Below, in pieces: positions 63,069 through 64,000 of a DNA stretch of 64,000 nucleotides. Both the position numbers and the translations under genes were made by a program. The DNA comes from Chitinibacter sp. SCUT-21. GTDB taxonomy: Bacteria; Pseudomonadota; Gammaproteobacteria; Burkholderiales; Chitinibacteraceae. Positions within the stretch are counted from its first letter, which is position 1, and each line of letters begins with the position of its first letter. A model generated the notes under the pieces. That model ran no database searches. It had not been told where the DNA came from and saw nothing but the letters and a program-made list of their open reading frames with translations. Location: contig CP102611.1 of assembly GCA_041874755.1 (NCBI GenBank), positions 372,001 to 436,000 of the forward strand, read 5' to 3'.

Positions 63069-63617
63069 ATGAAATCGCCTTGGCTAGCACTGGTGCAGTT
63101 TTTTCCCTTATCTATATTTGCGCTCTACGCGTTCTGGCATGGTGCACCTAGCGATGAGCGCTGGTTAGCCGCTTTCCAAATCGGTGCATTGCTCGCCTTA
63201 ATCCAACTGATTTGGGTTTTGCGCCAAGCACAACCCGCCAATCGGCTTATTTTAGCCGCCAATTTGTATTTAATTGCCGGTGGCATGGCTGCTTTTTTCC
63301 AGCAATGGTGGTTTCTTAAGCTGTATGGGAGCCTGCGTGTAGCGGCGATTTTTGTATTTATTTTGGCGGTTGGTATCGTCACCACCTTATGCAGCCCAGC
63401 TGGATTTATCGCACAAGCCGCAGCACCCACCCAGCAAGTTCGCACTGCTTCATATTATCTGCTGGCAGCCACGCTAATCGCGCTCACAGTTTCTTTGTAT
63501 TACCGCGGCAATCAGACTTGGGCTGCGGTTGTACCGATTGTAAGCTTGGTCATTTTGCAAAGAATTCTGGCCAGACGGGTTATACACGCCCATAACAATG
63601 AGTCTGAAGGTGACTAA
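63069..63617 (+). CDS. Hypothetical integral membrane protein
   Basis: 182 residues, about six hydrophobic helices. AAAGGAAG lies upstream. No family is recognised. Its TAA shares one base with the start of the reductase gene that follows, so the two are coupled. Confidence 0.8.
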   Translation: MKSPWLALVQFFPLSIFALYAFWHGAPSDERWLAAFQIGALLALIQLIWVLRQAQPANRLILAANLYLIAGGMAAFFQQWWFLKLYGSLRVAAIFVFILAVGIVTTLCSPAGFIAQAAAPTQQVRTASYYLLAATLIALTVSLYYRGNQTWAAVVPIVSLVILQRILARRVIHAHNNESEGD

Positions 63618-64000
63618 TGCAGACCTCCCTTCATTTAATTGCAATTTCGGGTAGCCTGCGCGCTGCTTCGTGCAATACGGCTTTGCTGCGTGCGGTCCAA
63701 ACCATCGCACCTGAGAACATTCGTGTCACGTTGTTTGAAGGCTTGGCGCAAGTGCCGCCGTTTAATCCGGATATTGATATTGAATCGGTGCCGCTGCTGG
63801 CCCAACTGCGCGATCAAATCATCGCCGCCGATGGCGTGCTGATTGCCAGCCCAGAATATGCGCATGGGGTGAGCGGGGTAATGAAAAACCTACTCGATTG
63901 GCTGGTTAATACGCCAGCTTTCGTCTATAAACCCGTCGCCACACTCAACGCCGCCCCGCGTGCGCATCATGCGTTTGACTCATTAAAAGAAACGCTCACA
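63617..64000 (+). CDS. NADPH-dependent FMN reductase, partial
   Basis: Starts at 63617 and runs off the right edge (128 codons seen). The flavodoxin-like motifs 'ISGSLRAASCNTALLRAV' and 'LIASPEYAHGVSGVMKNLLD' are those of the ArsH/ChrR/YieF reductase family. It would reduce FMN or quinones with NAD(P)H. Confidence 0.93.
   Translation, partial: MQTSLHLIAISGSLRAASCNTALLRAVQTIAPENIRVTLFEGLAQVPPFNPDIDIESVPLLAQLRDQIIAADGVLIASPEYAHGVSGVMKNLLDWLVNTPAFVYKPVATLNAAPRAHHAFDSLKETLT

Noticed and set aside
1..64000. CRISPR arrays, rRNA and intact tRNA genes
   Set aside because: No regularly spaced repeats and no cloverleaf-forming sequence were found by reading; only a tRNA 3' fragment at 55409-55427.

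Overview
The window looks like a chromosomal segment of a betaproteobacterium, probably of the Neisseriales (Chitinibacter/Chromobacterium-like). This is inferred from moderate GC, the flavour of the proteins, PchR-type and LysR regulators and an enterobactin-like catechol locus; no rRNA or tRNA gene is present to confirm it.

Region 1 (1-16.3 kb) is an iron-acquisition island. On the minus strand it carries a CirA/IrgA-type TonB-dependent receptor, an MFS exporter, entC, entE, entB, a DUF2218 gene, a periplasmic trilactone-esterase-like protein, a one-module EntF-like NRPS (C-A-T-TE), and the binding protein plus two FecCD permeases of an ABC importer (the last one runs off the left edge). 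A PchR/AraC-type activator is divergent from the receptor. Fur-like boxes lie upstream of the receptor and of the binding-protein gene. entA and a phosphopantetheinyl transferase are not in the window, and the NRPS adenylation pocket does not read as serine-specific.

Region 2 (16.5-24.1 kb) is a type I secretion operon on the minus strand: an HlyD-type adaptor, a small lipoprotein, a 1057-residue RTX protein with a putative N-terminal effector domain, and an HlyB-type ABC exporter. Region 3 (24.5-33.8 kb) has a glutamine-amidotransferase-like protein and a complete kdpFABCDE potassium locus with an extra tiny membrane ORF before kdpF and a well conserved KdpE-type operator. Region 4 (34.4-39.6 kb) has an AbrB-like protein, umuDC divergent from an SRAP gene over a shared SOS-like operator, a HAD phosphatase, two tiny ORFs and a degenerate nuclease-fold protein.

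Region 5 (about 40-55.4 kb) is mobile or accessory DNA: a tyrosine integrase, a 1.5-kb gene-poor stretch, a membrane-anchored tandem AAA ATPase with a small partner, a lipoprotein that looks like a metallopeptidase with its zinc motif lost, an orphan PilV-like pilin, several unknown genes, an IS transposase remnant, an AlpA regulator, an apparent HsdR remnant, a MntA/HepT toxin-antitoxin pair and a P4-type integrase. It ends in a sequence that matches the 3' end of a tRNA-Gly followed by a terminator, i.e. a likely attachment site.

Region 6 (55.5-64 kb) is ordinary chromosome: a LysR regulator divergent from an AhpD-like/YHS/glutaredoxin/DUF302/DUF2282 series, DoxX, a thioredoxin-like protein, an RBBP9-type hydrolase, several unknown or membrane proteins and the start of an NADPH-dependent FMN reductase.
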